In this document: in pieces, positions 1 to 11,959 of the stretch
How positions within the stretch are numbered: the first letter of the stretch is position 1
Layout: every line of letters starts with the position of its first letter
Source of the DNA: Polynucleobacter sp. AP-Latsch-80-C2
GTDB lineage: Bacteria; Pseudomonadota; Gammaproteobacteria; Burkholderiales; Burkholderiaceae
Length of the DNA stretch: 64,000 nt
Reading direction: 5' to 3'
Assembly (NCBI RefSeq): GCF_018882185.1
Contig: NZ_JACVOY010000006.1
Location: 122,220-186,219, forward strand
Position numbers and translations under genes: made by a program
Notes under the pieces: model-generated
Database searches by the model: none
What the model was told of the DNA's origin: nothing
Seen by the model: only the letters and a program-made list of their open reading frames with translations

Positions 1-2885
<2,885 letters not shown>

Positions 2886-2895
2886 GTTTTAATTT

Positions 2896-4011
2896 TTAGG
2901 CGGAAATAATTCCGCCACCCAGACAAATATCACCGTCGTATAAAACGGCTGATTGCCCTGGTGTGACTGCCCACTGTGCATCCGGAAAACTTAATGCAAA
3001 ACTGAGTGGTCCTTCTTTGCCACCACTGATTGCGCAAGCAGAATCGCTTTGACGGTAACGCGTCTTCGCCGAATAATTTCCTGAAGCCGGTGCACTTCCT
3101 GCAACCCAACTTGCATCAATTGCTTCAAGCCTGTTAGCCAATAACCATGGGTGTTCATGGCCTTGCGCCACATAGAGAGTGTTGTTTGCGACATCCTTGC
3201 GCGCCACATACCAAGCATCGCCATTACCGTCCTGGCTACCGCCTAGTCCAATGCCTTTGCGCTGTCCCAAGGTAAAGAAAGCCAAACCCATATGTTCACC
3301 AACTACTTTACCTTCTGGCGTCTTAATAGGACCAGGCGTAGTTGGTAGATAACGGTTTAAGAATTCTCTAAAAGGACGTTCGCCAATAAAGCAAATTCCG
3401 GTGGAATCTTTTTTGCGTGCATTCGGTAAAGCAATTTTTTCTGCAATCTCGCGCACCTCGGTTTTTGGAATTTCTCCAAGCGGAAATAAAACATTTGCTA
3501 ATTGACTTTGCGTCAAGCGATGTAAAAAGTAACTTTGATCTTTGCTAGCATCCACCGCTTTTAATAATTGCACTTTGCCAGCTACATGACGCACTCTGGC
3601 ATAGTGACCGGTAGCAATCGCATCAGCACCCAAACTCATCGCGTGATCTAAGAATGCTTTGAACTTGATTTCGGCATTACAAAGGACATCGGGATTGGGG
3701 GTTCGCCCTGCGGCATATTCACGCAAAAAGTCGGCAAAGACTCTTTCACGGTATTCAGCGGCAAAGTTCACTACCTCGACATCGATGCCAATCAAATCAG
3801 CTACTGAGACAACATCCAGCCAATCTTGACGGGCTGAGCAATATTCATCGTTGTCGTCATCCTCCCAATTTTTCATAAAGAGGCCCACCACTTCGTAGCC
3901 CTGCTCTTTAAGCATCCAGGCGGCAACCGATGAATCCACCCCTCCAGACATGCCAATGACGACTTTCTTGGGATTTGTGGGCGGTATTGAGGAAGAATTG
4001 AGCGGGATCAT
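2896..4011 (-). CDS. mnmA: tRNA-specific 2-thiouridylase MnmA
   Basis: This enzyme uses ATP and a persulfide to make 2-thiouridine at position 34 of tRNA Lys, Glu and Gln. The PP-loop is GMSGGVDSS near the N-terminus. The catalytic cysteines sit in [11 protein letters not shown] and [10 protein letters not shown], and the C-terminal barrel ends in [15 protein letters not shown]. The reading frame stays open to 4131, but the preceding 40 residues are not part of the family, so ATG 4011 (MIPLNSSS) is chosen, giving 371 residues, the usual size. The gene is convergent with the GST gene and divergent from pntAA. Confidence 0.96.
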   Translation of the reverse strand: MIPLNSSSIPPTNPKKVVIGMSGGVDSSVAAWMLKEQGYEVVGLFMKNWEDDDNDEYCSARQDWLDVVSVADLIGIDVEVVNFAAEYRERVFADFLREYAAGRTPNPDVLCNAEIKFKAFLDHAMSLGADAIATGHYARVRHVAGKVQLLKAVDASKDQSYFLHRLTQSQLANVLFPLGEIPKTEVREIAEKIALPNARKKDSTGICFIGERPFREFLNRYLPTTPGPIKTPEGKVVGEHMGLAFFTLGQRKGIGLGGSQDGNGDAWYVARKDVANNTLYVAQGHEHPWLLANRLEAIDASWVAGSAPASGNYSAKTRYRQSDSACAISGGKEGPLSFALSFPDAQWAVTPGQSAVLYDGDICLGGGIISA

Positions 4012-4187
4012 CAAAAAATGCGAAAATTCAATATAAGCTGACAGACCCCATTGTAGAAGTCTTAGTCCGATTCCACAGGAATTTGGCCTAAAACAGGGCT
4101 GATGGTCTAGGGGGTAAGTAAATCGGCGCAATTTTGCCTATTTAACTAAAATAGATTTTTTATAAATTTTGCTTTTGGAGACATGCC

Positions 4188-5318
4188 ATGCGCATAGGAG
4201 TGCCACTGGAAACAAGGCCCGGGGAAACTCGAGTAGCCGCTACACCAGAAACCGTTAAAAAACTGATTAGCCAAGGTAACACCGTCGTCATTCAAAAGGA
4301 TGCTGGCGTTAAGGCTAGTCAACCTGACTCCGCATACGAAGCTGTTGGTGCCACTATTGGTAGCGCTGCAGATGCATTTAGCGCCGAGCTAGTTCTTAAA
4401 GTACGAGCTCCTGAAGCGGCAGAGTTAAAACAAATCAAAGCGGGTAGCGTGCTCATGGGCATGCTCGATCCATTTGATAACGACAATATTGCTGCGATGG
4501 CTGCTCAAGGTGTGACTGCATTCTCATTAGAGGCCGCACCTCGTACCACTCGCGCACAAAGCATGGACGTACTTTCATCACAAGCAAACATTGCTGGTTA
4601 CAAAGCAGTCATGGTTGCGGCGAATGAGTATCAACGCTTTATGCCAATGTTGATGACGGCTGCAGGTACTGTTAAGGCAGCCCGTGTATTAATTCTGGGT
4701 GCTGGTGTTGCCGGCCTCCAAGCAATTGCTACCGCTAAACGTCTTGGCGCTGTAATTGAAGCATCGGATGTACGCCCTGCCGCTAAAGAACAAATTGAAT
4801 CTTTGGGTGCAAAGTTTGTTGATGTGCCTTATGAAACCGATGAAGAGCGTGAGATTGCTCAAGGTGTTGGCGGCTATGCCCGTCCAATGCCGGAAGCCTG
4901 GATGAAGCGTCAAGCAGCTTTAGTTGCTGAGCGTGCTCAACAAGCTGACATCGTGATTACGACTGCATTGATTCCAGGCCGTAAGCCTCCAGTTCTCTTG
5001 CACAGCGATACGGTTGCCAATATGAAACCGGGCTCCGTAGTGATCGACTTGGCCGCCGGCAAAGGTGATAACGGATCAGGCAACTGCCCGCTCACTCAAG
5101 CCGATAAAGTGGTTGATGCAAATGGTGTCAAGATTGTGGGATACACCAACCTAGCCAGCATGGTTGCAGCAGATTCTTCAGCACTGTACTCACGTAACTT
5201 GCTCGACTTCCTCAAGTTGATTGTGGATAAAGATGCAAAGTTAGTGATCCCAACCGATGATGACATCGTTACTGCTTGCTTAATGTGTCGTGATGGTCAA
5301 GCCATCCGTAAAAACTAA
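4188..5318 (+). CDS. pntAA: NAD(P) transhydrogenase subunit alpha part 1 (NAD-binding domain I)
   Basis: This 376-residue soluble subunit of the proton-translocating transhydrogenase binds NAD(H) and passes hydride to NADP in the PntB domain, helping supply NADPH. It begins MRIGVPLETRPGETRVAATP as in the AlaDH/PNT N-terminal domain. The Rossmann glycine motif LILGAGVAGLQAIATAKRLGA is present, followed by VIEASDVRPAAKEQ. A Shine-Dalgarno TTTGGAGA lies 7 to 8 bases before the ATG. The alpha chain is split here (pntAA/pntAB), as in alpha- and many betaproteobacteria, whereas E. coli has one chain. It is the first gene of a three-gene operon. Confidence 0.97.
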   Translation: MRIGVPLETRPGETRVAATPETVKKLISQGNTVVIQKDAGVKASQPDSAYEAVGATIGSAADAFSAELVLKVRAPEAAELKQIKAGSVLMGMLDPFDNDNIAAMAAQGVTAFSLEAAPRTTRAQSMDVLSSQANIAGYKAVMVAANEYQRFMPMLMTAAGTVKAARVLILGAGVAGLQAIATAKRLGAVIEASDVRPAAKEQIESLGAKFVDVPYETDEEREIAQGVGGYARPMPEAWMKRQAALVAERAQQADIVITTALIPGRKPPVLLHSDTVANMKPGSVVIDLAAGKGDNGSGNCPLTQADKVVDANGVKIVGYTNLASMVAADSSALYSRNLLDFLKLIVDKDAKLVIPTDDDIVTACLMCRDGQAIRKN

Positions 5319-5343
5319 TAGTAGAAAATTCTAAGGAAATATT

Positions 5344-5682
5344 ATGGATCTCGCTGCCTTTCAAAGCATCCTCACAGTCCAAAACATCACTGTATTCGTA
5401 TTGGCCATTTTTGTTGGCTACCACGTGGTGTGGAACGTAACCCCAGCACTGCATACTCCTTTGATGGCCGTAACAAACGCTATCTCTGGAATCATCATTG
5501 TTGGCGCCTTGCTGCAAACTGAAGTGATCGGTGGTGACGAGATTACCCTCACCAGCATCATTGGTGCAGTAGCAGTATTCCTCGCATCTATCAATATTTT
5601 TGGTGGCTTTATGGTCACCCGTCGCATGCTAGAGATGTTCAAGAAAAAAGCTCCTAAGGCTGATGCAGCCGGAACTAAATAA
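5344..5682 (+). CDS. pntAB: NAD(P) transhydrogenase subunit alpha part 2 (membrane domain)
   Basis: This 112-residue integral membrane subunit forms the alpha half of the proton channel. Three or so hydrophobic helices are visible: [30 protein letters not shown] and [18 protein letters not shown], ending in the typical [12 protein letters not shown] tail. It is 25 bases downstream of pntAA and 43 upstream of pntB, which fits one operon. Length and order are standard for the split-alpha type. Confidence 0.95.
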   Translation: MDLAAFQSILTVQNITVFVLAIFVGYHVVWNVTPALHTPLMAVTNAISGIIIVGALLQTEVIGGDEITLTSIIGAVAVFLASINIFGGFMVTRRMLEMFKKKAPKADAAGTK

Positions 5683-5725
5683 CACTAGAACAAGACCTGT
5701 ATAGAGACTAATAGAGACCAAAATA

Positions 5726-7093
5726 ATGTCAAACATCACCGCTATTTCTTACCTCATTTCATCAGTGCTATTTATTTTGGCACTGCGCGGACTGTCATCG
5801 CCTACTACTTCACGCCAAGGCAATACCTTCGGCATGATTGGTATGCTCTTGGCCGTTATTACCACCTTCTTCATTCCTGACTTTAAGCCAGTACTTTCTT
5901 TGATTGGTTTTGCAATTGTTGGTGGCGCCATCATCGGTACGATTGCTGCTAAACGCGTCCAGATGACCAAGATGCCTGAGCTTGTTGCCTTGATGCACTC
6001 CTTTGTAGGTTTGTCTGCTGTCTTGATCGCTATTGCAGCGGTATTTAATCCAGCGCATGACCATACTGGCGCGCAGAAGATAGAACTCTTTATTGGCGCA
6101 TTCATTGGCGCCATTACCTTTACTGCATCTGTCATTGCTTTCGGCAAGTTATCCGGCAAGGTCAGTGGCAAGCCAGTAAGCTTCACTGGCCAACACTTGC
6201 TGAACTTGGTTTTGGCAATCTCCATGGTAGGTGCTGGTATTGCTTATTACATGGGTGATAGCCACGCAGCCTTCTTGGCAATGTGCGCGATTGCGTTGGT
6301 ATTGGGTGTCACTTTGATCATCCCGATCGGTGGTGCAGATATGCCAGTGGTTGTCTCAATGCTGAACAGCTACTCTGGTTGGGCGGCAGCCGGTATTGGT
6401 TTCACATTAAACAACCCAGTGTTGATTATTGCTGGTGCATGCGTAGGCTCATCAGGCGCGATTCTGTCTTACATTATGTGTAAGGCGATGAACCGCTCCA
6501 TCCTCGCTGTATTGCTAGGCGGCTTTGGTGCCGAAGCATCTGCTGGTGGTGGCGATGATGGTGGTCCAAAGAACTACAAAACTGGCTCACCTGAAGATGC
6601 TGCATTCCTCATGGAAAATGCTGACACTGTCATCATCGTTCCTGGTTATGGTTTAGCAGTAGCGCGTGCACAGCATGCCCTCAAAGAGTTGACTGAAAAG
6701 CTCACACACCATGGCGTGACAGTGAAATACGCAATTCACCCAGTTGCTGGTCGTATGCCTGGTCACATGAACGTACTCTTGGCTGAAGCTGAAGTTCCGT
6801 ACGATCAAGTATTTGAAATGGAAGACATTAACAGTGATTTTGGTCAAGCCGACGTTGTATTAGTACTTGGCGCGAATGACGTGGTGAACCCAGCTGCACG
6901 CACTCCTGGCAGCCCAATCTTTGGTATGCCAATCTTGGAAGCCTTCAAAGCTAAAACGATCATCGTGAACAAGCGCTCAATGGCTGCTGGTTATGCTGGT
7001 CTGGATAACGAACTGTTCTACATGGACAAAACGATGATGGTCTTCGGTGATGCGAAGAAAGTCGTTGAAGAAATGGTGAAGTCAGTTTCTTAA
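5726..7093 (+). CDS. pntB: NAD(P) transhydrogenase subunit beta
   Basis: This 455-residue beta subunit has about eight or nine membrane helices (residues about 5-260), then the NADP-binding domain III. Domain III is marked by VIIVPGYGLAVARAQH, HPVAGRMPGHMNVLLAEA, DVVLVLGANDVVNPAA and IVNKRSMAAGYAGLDN. It completes the transhydrogenase with PntAA and PntAB. A strong intrinsic terminator follows at 7112, so the pnt operon ends here. Nothing unusual is seen in the sequence. Confidence 0.97.
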   Translation: MSNITAISYLISSVLFILALRGLSSPTTSRQGNTFGMIGMLLAVITTFFIPDFKPVLSLIGFAIVGGAIIGTIAAKRVQMTKMPELVALMHSFVGLSAVLIAIAAVFNPAHDHTGAQKIELFIGAFIGAITFTASVIAFGKLSGKVSGKPVSFTGQHLLNLVLAISMVGAGIAYYMGDSHAAFLAMCAIALVLGVTLIIPIGGADMPVVVSMLNSYSGWAAAGIGFTLNNPVLIIAGACVGSSGAILSYIMCKAMNRSILAVLLGGFGAEASAGGGDDGGPKNYKTGSPEDAAFLMENADTVIIVPGYGLAVARAQHALKELTEKLTHHGVTVKYAIHPVAGRMPGHMNVLLAEAEVPYDQVFEMEDINSDFGQADVVLVLGANDVVNPAARTPGSPIFGMPILEAFKAKTIIVNKRSMAAGYAGLDNELFYMDKTMMVFGDAKKVVEEMVKSVS

Positions 7094-7111
7094 ACTGTAA
7101 AGCTTTTATAT

Positions 7112-7143
7112 AAATCCCACCCGGATCTGGGTGGGATTTTTTT
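7112..7143 (+). terminator. intrinsic terminator of the pnt operon
   Basis: A perfect 11-bp stem (AAATCCCACCC / GGGTGGGATTT) with a 6-base loop is followed directly by seven T residues. It lies 18 bases after the pntB stop. The 3' end of the convergent minus-strand gene sits in the T tract. Confidence 0.93.
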
Positions 7144-9124
7144 ATTCCGCAAATAGATGTTCTGGCAGCTGATCTGCCTGATACCGTTCATACATCTGAA
7201 CATAAGCCCGCTCAAGGTCTTTTGTAAATTGGGGGGTATCAAACAATGGGGTTGTTAGCCTATTGTTTGCAAGCTTTTGTTTGAGAGCAGCAAGCTTTTC
7301 TGGGTTAGAAGCTAACGCTATCGCCAAAGATTCATATTCCTCTTGGCTATTCGCAATCAACTCAGGCAAACCAATGGCGTTTAACAAGCTGGCTGCGACG
7401 CGACTAGCAAAAGAGTTACCCATCAAGGTGAGTACAGGCAATCCAGCCCATAAGGCATCACTAGTCGTGGTGTGAGCGTTGTAAGGAAATGTATCTAGAA
7501 ATAAATCTGCCTGACGATGACGAGCCAAATGCTCTGGTAGTGGCATACGCTCAGCAAACACCAGCCTACTTGGATCAACGCCATGATTTGCAGCTTCTTG
7601 TTTGAGACTCTCGACTGCCCAAGCATTATCTTGAAATAACCACAAGACGCTACCTTCAACGGACTTTAGTATTCGCATCCACCCAGCAAAAGTTGCGGGA
7701 AGTATTTTGAAATTATTATTGAAGCAGCAAAATACAAATCCATTTTCAGGCAGCCCAAGCTCTTGTCTTGTACATTGTTTATCTGAAATGATGCGCTTTC
7801 TATCATTTACCTGATAACTATTGGGTAAATAGGCAATCTTTTCTGAGTAGGCCTGCTGTGCTTCTTGAGGGATCAAGATTTTATCGGCAACAATGTAATC
7901 CATGTACTCAGCACCCATGGTGCCTGGATAGCCAAGATAGCTCACCTGAATAGGAGCGGCTCTATGGGCAAAAATACTGGTTCTGGAGTCTTGAGTGAAA
8001 CCCTTTAAATCAACAGCAATGTCGATACCGAGCTCTCTACTTAACTGAGCAATTTCCATATCCGACTGATGGCCAACCTCAATAAACTGATCAAATGATT
8101 TTTCCAGTCGTTGGCGCATCTCATCGTTTGTTATTGGGCCAAACGAAAAGCCAATGAATTCAAATTGACTTTTATCATGCAGCTCAAAAAGTTCGGCTAT
8201 CAAATGCCCAGTTGCATGATTATGAAAATCTGCCGAAAAGTAAGCAACGCGGATTTTTTGACTTCCTGGACGCTTTTGAATAGGCCCTAAAACAGATTTA
8301 GCTGGATATTTTGATTGAACATAAATCTCAGAAGACTTTCTATGCAATAAAGCGTTGTCTGTCAAAGACAGTAGTGGCAAGGGAGTGATCACCTCCCCAT
8401 TTGCTAAAACTTGATGGGTAATAGCTTCCAAGTGACCCTCGAAGTCAGGCCAACTACATACCCTCATCTTTGTATGCAGTAAATCCCCATATATCCAAGG
8501 AATGTCGCTCTTTAAGCTCAGCGCTCTATCGTGGGATGCAAATGCCTCGTCATAACGCTTGAGTTCATTTAAAACATTACCCTTATTAGACCAAGCTTCT
8601 GCATAGTTGGGATTGAGATTAATTGCCTTATCGTGACAGGCAATTGCTTCTTCATAACGCTTGAGTTCAGCCAAGACGTTGCCCTTATTAGACCAAGCCT
8701 CAGCATAGTGAGGATTGAGACTGATCGCTTTATCGTGACAGGCAATCGCCTCCTCATAACGCTTAAGCTCATGCAGGGCATTACCTTTATTAGACCAAGC
8801 TTCTTCATACTTTGCATCTAATCTAATGGACTTGTCATAAGCTTCAAGAGCGTTGCCGTACTCTTTTATTTGAAGGTAAACATTACCGAGATTACTTAAA
8901 GCGACTGAATTCTTTGGAAGTGCTTTAAGGGAATCATTGAGGTGTTTCAGGGCCTCTGCATATTGCTTACGTTGGGCACAAATAACCCCAAGAAGCCTCA
9001 AAACATGCGGGTTACTAGCCTGCATGCTTTTTGCTTGTTTTAAATATAACTCCGCCAACTCTAAATTCGAGACTCTCAGTGCTTCAAGTGATTTATTTAA
9101 AAGAAAGCCTATTTGTGGATTCAT
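7142..9124 (-). CDS. TPR / O-GlcNAc-transferase-like glycosyltransferase (GT41), copy 1
   Basis: This 660-residue protein has an N-terminal tetratricopeptide array (residues about 5-230) with at least three near-identical units of the form AEAWSNKGNVLxELKRYEEAIACHDKAI. The C-terminal SPINDLY/OGT-type catalytic domain follows (about 285-640). It includes IRVAYFSADFHNHATGHL with the candidate catalytic His near residue 301, VSYLGYPGTMG, IAYLPNSYQ, FCCFNNNFKILP and LTLMGNSFASRVAASLL. Bacterial relatives glycosylate proteins on Ser/Thr or act in cell-envelope glycosylation; the target is unknown. No signal peptide, so cytosolic. A paralogue lies at 11960-13834, and the last 300 bp of the two genes are nearly identical. 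Confidence 0.9.
   Translation of the reverse strand: MNPQIGFLLNKSLEALRVSNLELAELYLKQAKSMQASNPHVLRLLGVICAQRKQYAEALKHLNDSLKALPKNSVALSNLGNVYLQIKEYGNALEAYDKSIRLDAKYEEAWSNKGNALHELKRYEEAIACHDKAISLNPHYAEAWSNKGNVLAELKRYEEAIACHDKAINLNPNYAEAWSNKGNVLNELKRYDEAFASHDRALSLKSDIPWIYGDLLHTKMRVCSWPDFEGHLEAITHQVLANGEVITPLPLLSLTDNALLHRKSSEIYVQSKYPAKSVLGPIQKRPGSQKIRVAYFSADFHNHATGHLIAELFELHDKSQFEFIGFSFGPITNDEMRQRLEKSFDQFIEVGHQSDMEIAQLSRELGIDIAVDLKGFTQDSRTSIFAHRAAPIQVSYLGYPGTMGAEYMDYIVADKILIPQEAQQAYSEKIAYLPNSYQVNDRKRIISDKQCTRQELGLPENGFVFCCFNNNFKILPATFAGWMRILKSVEGSVLWLFQDNAWAVESLKQEAANHGVDPSRLVFAERMPLPEHLARHRQADLFLDTFPYNAHTTTSDALWAGLPVLTLMGNSFASRVAASLLNAIGLPELIANSQEEYESLAIALASNPEKLAALKQKLANNRLTTPLFDTPQFTKDLERAYVQMYERYQADQLPEHLFAE
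8560..8815 (-). repeat. tandem ~102-bp repeats encoding identical TPR units
   Basis: Within the TPR/GT41 gene, successive 102-base units (34 codons) recur with only a few differences. Each contains the motif that reads plus-strand TTATTAGACCAAGC near 8584, 8686 and 8788. At least two and a half units are recognisable. The paralogue at 11960-13834 is 36 residues shorter, about one such unit, and its units are more diverged. Copy number could change by slippage or unequal recombination. Confidence 0.85.
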
Positions 9125-9310
9125 TGTTGAATATTAAACCAAGAGAATTGATATAAAAATACCGGATCTTTTGAGTAACTCTCAATAGCCTGCCCTGATA
9201 TGGCCTGAGCATACAAGAGATGTGGTGGATCAACTCGGCCTAGAGCTTGGTCATGGTGACGCCCTGATCATAGCCGCCGTACAATATCCCTAAAATATAA
9301 GAGACAAATT

Positions 9311-10411
9311 GTGAATACTGCCCTCCCTGAGAAAAAACTGCTTGGCCTTGAGGTATTGAGGTTTATTTCAGCTATGGCAATTTTAGTTTTTCACTACCAA
9401 CAATTTGCCTATGTTGGTCTTATCTTGGATTATCAAGCAGCTCAACAACCCTTTTATTCACTTTTTAAGTGGTTTTATGTTTATGGTGGATTAGGTGTTC
9501 AGTTTTTTTGGTGCATTAGTGGTTTTATTTTCTTCTGGAAATACCAAGATGCTATCCATCAAAAAGTCATTAGTGGGAGTAAATTTTTTGTCCTAAGACT
9601 TTCCAGACTTTACCCATTACATTTTGCAACCTTGATCATCATTGCGGCCCTACAAATCATTTACTTCGGAGAACACGGGAGTTATTTTGTAGAACACAAC
9701 AATGACATAAAACATTTTATTTTGCAGCTTTTCCTAGCAAGCAATTGGGGTGGTCAGGGATTTAGCTTCAATGCTCCTATTTGGTCTATATCAGTTGAGG
9801 TCTTGGTATACCTATTTTTCTTTCTAGTTTTGAGATATTTAGGAAAAGCCGTTTGGTTAACACTATTGGTATTGTTGATTGGTGGGCTTATTAAATACCA
9901 GAATCTGACTGAATCATTTATCGTGGATTGCATCATCTACTTCTATCTAGGTGGTTTAACCGCTCAGATATTCAAGGCTACAGATCACACAAAATACCAA
10001 AAATGGATTCTGGCATTAAGTCTTGCGCTGGTAATTAGCCCTCTTGTATTTTTAAATGAAGATTCTTTTAAGCAAATCAAACATTTTTTCTTAATCATCT
10101 TTGCCCCAGCCCTAATTTATATCAGCGCAATCGAGTTTAAGGTTTCTCAGAAAATTGGGAATTGGATCGAGTCCCTGGGAAATATGACTTATTCGAGCTA
10201 CCTCATCCATCTGCCACTTCAGCTGTTGATGGTTTTGTTGCTTGGAGCTTTTGGGATAGCCATCCCTTTTTATTCTCCGTATTTCTTTATTGTGTATATG
10301 GCCCTAGTCTTATACCTGTCACGAGTTACTTACTTAAGATATGAAAAGCCGATGCAAGATTTCATTCGCTTACGAGCCAATGGTCTTAAAAAGGCGAAAT
10401 CTCCTATCTAA
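9311..10411 (+). CDS. acyltransferase 3 family membrane protein
   Basis: This 366-residue polytopic protein of the OafA/NolL acyltransferase-3 family acetylates or acylates sugars of surface glycans from the inner membrane. The N-terminal family signature is LLGLEVLRFISAMAILVFHYQQFAY, including the conserved His in the first helix. FFWCISGFIFFW and LRLSRLYPLHFATL carry the conserved Arg residues, and SYLIHLPLQ lies near the end. About ten hydrophobic helices are visible. The start is a GTG at 9311 preceded by AAGAGA. The gene is followed after 8 bases by the next membrane-protein gene, so the pair is likely cotranscribed and may modify one glycan. Confidence 0.88.
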   Translation: MNTALPEKKLLGLEVLRFISAMAILVFHYQQFAYVGLILDYQAAQQPFYSLFKWFYVYGGLGVQFFWCISGFIFFWKYQDAIHQKVISGSKFFVLRLSRLYPLHFATLIIIAALQIIYFGEHGSYFVEHNNDIKHFILQLFLASNWGGQGFSFNAPIWSISVEVLVYLFFFLVLRYLGKAVWLTLLVLLIGGLIKYQNLTESFIVDCIIYFYLGGLTAQIFKATDHTKYQKWILALSLALVISPLVFLNEDSFKQIKHFFLIIFAPALIYISAIEFKVSQKIGNWIESLGNMTYSSYLIHLPLQLLMVLLLGAFGIAIPFYSPYFFIVYMALVLYLSRVTYLRYEKPMQDFIRLRANGLKKAKSPI

Positions 10412-10419
10412 GGTCCCAT

Positions 10420-11928
10420 ATGTCTGCATTCATCCTCAACCAATTTAAGTCGCTTACTAGACTGCAGCAATTTTTCCTAGTTTTTGTTATCTACTTTATT
10501 GGCTTTTGGATTTTTCAGTGTATCTACCTCATCCAATACCCCATTCCAACGGAGTACAGAGACTGGGGCAGTATTGATCTCAGTAATGCACTTTATGGCC
10601 AGTCTTCACCATACTCATTCTCTGCTGGACCGCCCTTTTTTTATATTTATGGTTTGGTCGTTCCGCTACTGACTGGAGGCTTAAGCAGCATACTGCATAT
10701 TGATCTATTTTTACTGACGAAAGTATTCATATGTGCATGTATCTTGCTAACTGCATTCGTCATTGCCTATGAAATTTTTGATCTAAGTGGTCAACTATTT
10801 CCAGCGATTCTAGGATTTGCTGCGATCCTTTGGACTGGATCTGCAACAAATGCAGTCTTCATATTGAATCCTGCCTCCTGCGGCTTATTGATTGTTTTAC
10901 TTGTATTAGCCAAAATCAGAAAATCCCAAAGCTTTTCTTCAATCCTAGTAGCTGCATTAGGAACTGTTCTGGCCTTTTATACAAAGCAATATTTTGTCTA
11001 TATTGTTGCGCCTATTTTTCTTTTTCTCTTTACGAGCTCAGGAATTAAAAAGGCCCTAACTTATGGCTTGCTCTTCTTGGGACTGCTTGCGCTATCTAGC
11101 CTCCTCATAAGCCGCTTCTTTCCAGCCTATTTCTACGCAACCATTTTGGCCCAATTCTATGCTGTTGGCGGAGGCTGGGGCCATGCTCGCACTCAACTGA
11201 TTCTCTTCTTTAATCAATATTGGCCTCTCATCATTCTTCTCTTTATCTACCTTTGGGGGAGAGTAAAAAAGCAGACTACTTATAACTCTGGAGAAAACTT
11301 ATATCTTTTGGTCTTATTAATTGCGGCGCTATGCCTCATTCCATTGGGACGCAATACTGGATCTTTTTTAAGCTACTACTATCAATTAGCCTTACCTGCC
11401 CTGATCGTGATTGGATTGATTTCCCTATCTAGATTAAGATCAAAAGCTGCTAGTGCTTTTTTTATCACTGGAATCCTGGTCTTTAGTATTTTTCATGGAG
11501 AGCTACTGAGCTTTCGCACAATCTATAGTGAACAGGCTTTGCAGAAATGGGTGTTTGCAAAGCAAATCATTGCAGATATCCAGGGGCCAAAATTAATCTC
11601 TACACCCATCTTGGCGCCCGTCATGAGCGATGCTATTTTGTTAGATAACGGACATACTGAATGTTATGTAGGCTTAGATACCCCATCAGCATTACTGGAT
11701 AGCCTATTCCCAAGAAGGCATGGCTATTTCAGCGCCTTTAAAACATATTTTGATGGCATCGATAGTCAGATAGCTAATAAAAAATTTAAATTAATTGCCA
11801 CCACTAAAGATTTTCATCCGATGATCCCGCAATCTATCCTAGAAGCCAATTACTTCAAATTGAAAACAATTGATCTACAAACAGGTGGGCAGACTTGGAT
11901 AACTGAGTTTTGGGTGCCTAAAGATTAG
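10420..11928 (+). CDS. polytopic membrane protein, probable GT-C-fold glycosyltransferase
   Basis: This 502-residue protein has about eleven predicted membrane segments starting at FFLVFVIYFIGFWIFQCIYL. The first loop after the opening helix carries acidic residues (TEYRDWGSIDLSNALYG), as expected for GT-C enzymes that use polyprenyl-phosphate sugars. A hydrophilic C-terminal part (about 380-502) is probably periplasmic. No family was recognised with certainty; related annotations would be glycosyltransferase 39-like or hypothetical. It is 8 bases from the acyltransferase gene, and the two sit between the GT41 paralogues, which suggests a cell-surface glycan role (inference). Confidence 0.65.
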   Translation: MSAFILNQFKSLTRLQQFFLVFVIYFIGFWIFQCIYLIQYPIPTEYRDWGSIDLSNALYGQSSPYSFSAGPPFFYIYGLVVPLLTGGLSSILHIDLFLLTKVFICACILLTAFVIAYEIFDLSGQLFPAILGFAAILWTGSATNAVFILNPASCGLLIVLLVLAKIRKSQSFSSILVAALGTVLAFYTKQYFVYIVAPIFLFLFTSSGIKKALTYGLLFLGLLALSSLLISRFFPAYFYATILAQFYAVGGGWGHARTQLILFFNQYWPLIILLFIYLWGRVKKQTTYNSGENLYLLVLLIAALCLIPLGRNTGSFLSYYYQLALPALIVIGLISLSRLRSKAASAFFITGILVFSIFHGELLSFRTIYSEQALQKWVFAKQIIADIQGPKLISTPILAPVMSDAILLDNGHTECYVGLDTPSALLDSLFPRRHGYFSAFKTYFDGIDSQIANKKFKLIATTKDFHPMIPQSILEANYFKLKTIDLQTGGQTWITEFWVPKD

Positions 11929-11959
11929 TTCTTTTAAGTCTTGATACCGAAATTTTTAA

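Noticed and set aside
5749..6225. 158-codon minus-strand frame across pntB
   Set aside because: Shadow of the pntB membrane helices; no family pattern or ribosome binding site.
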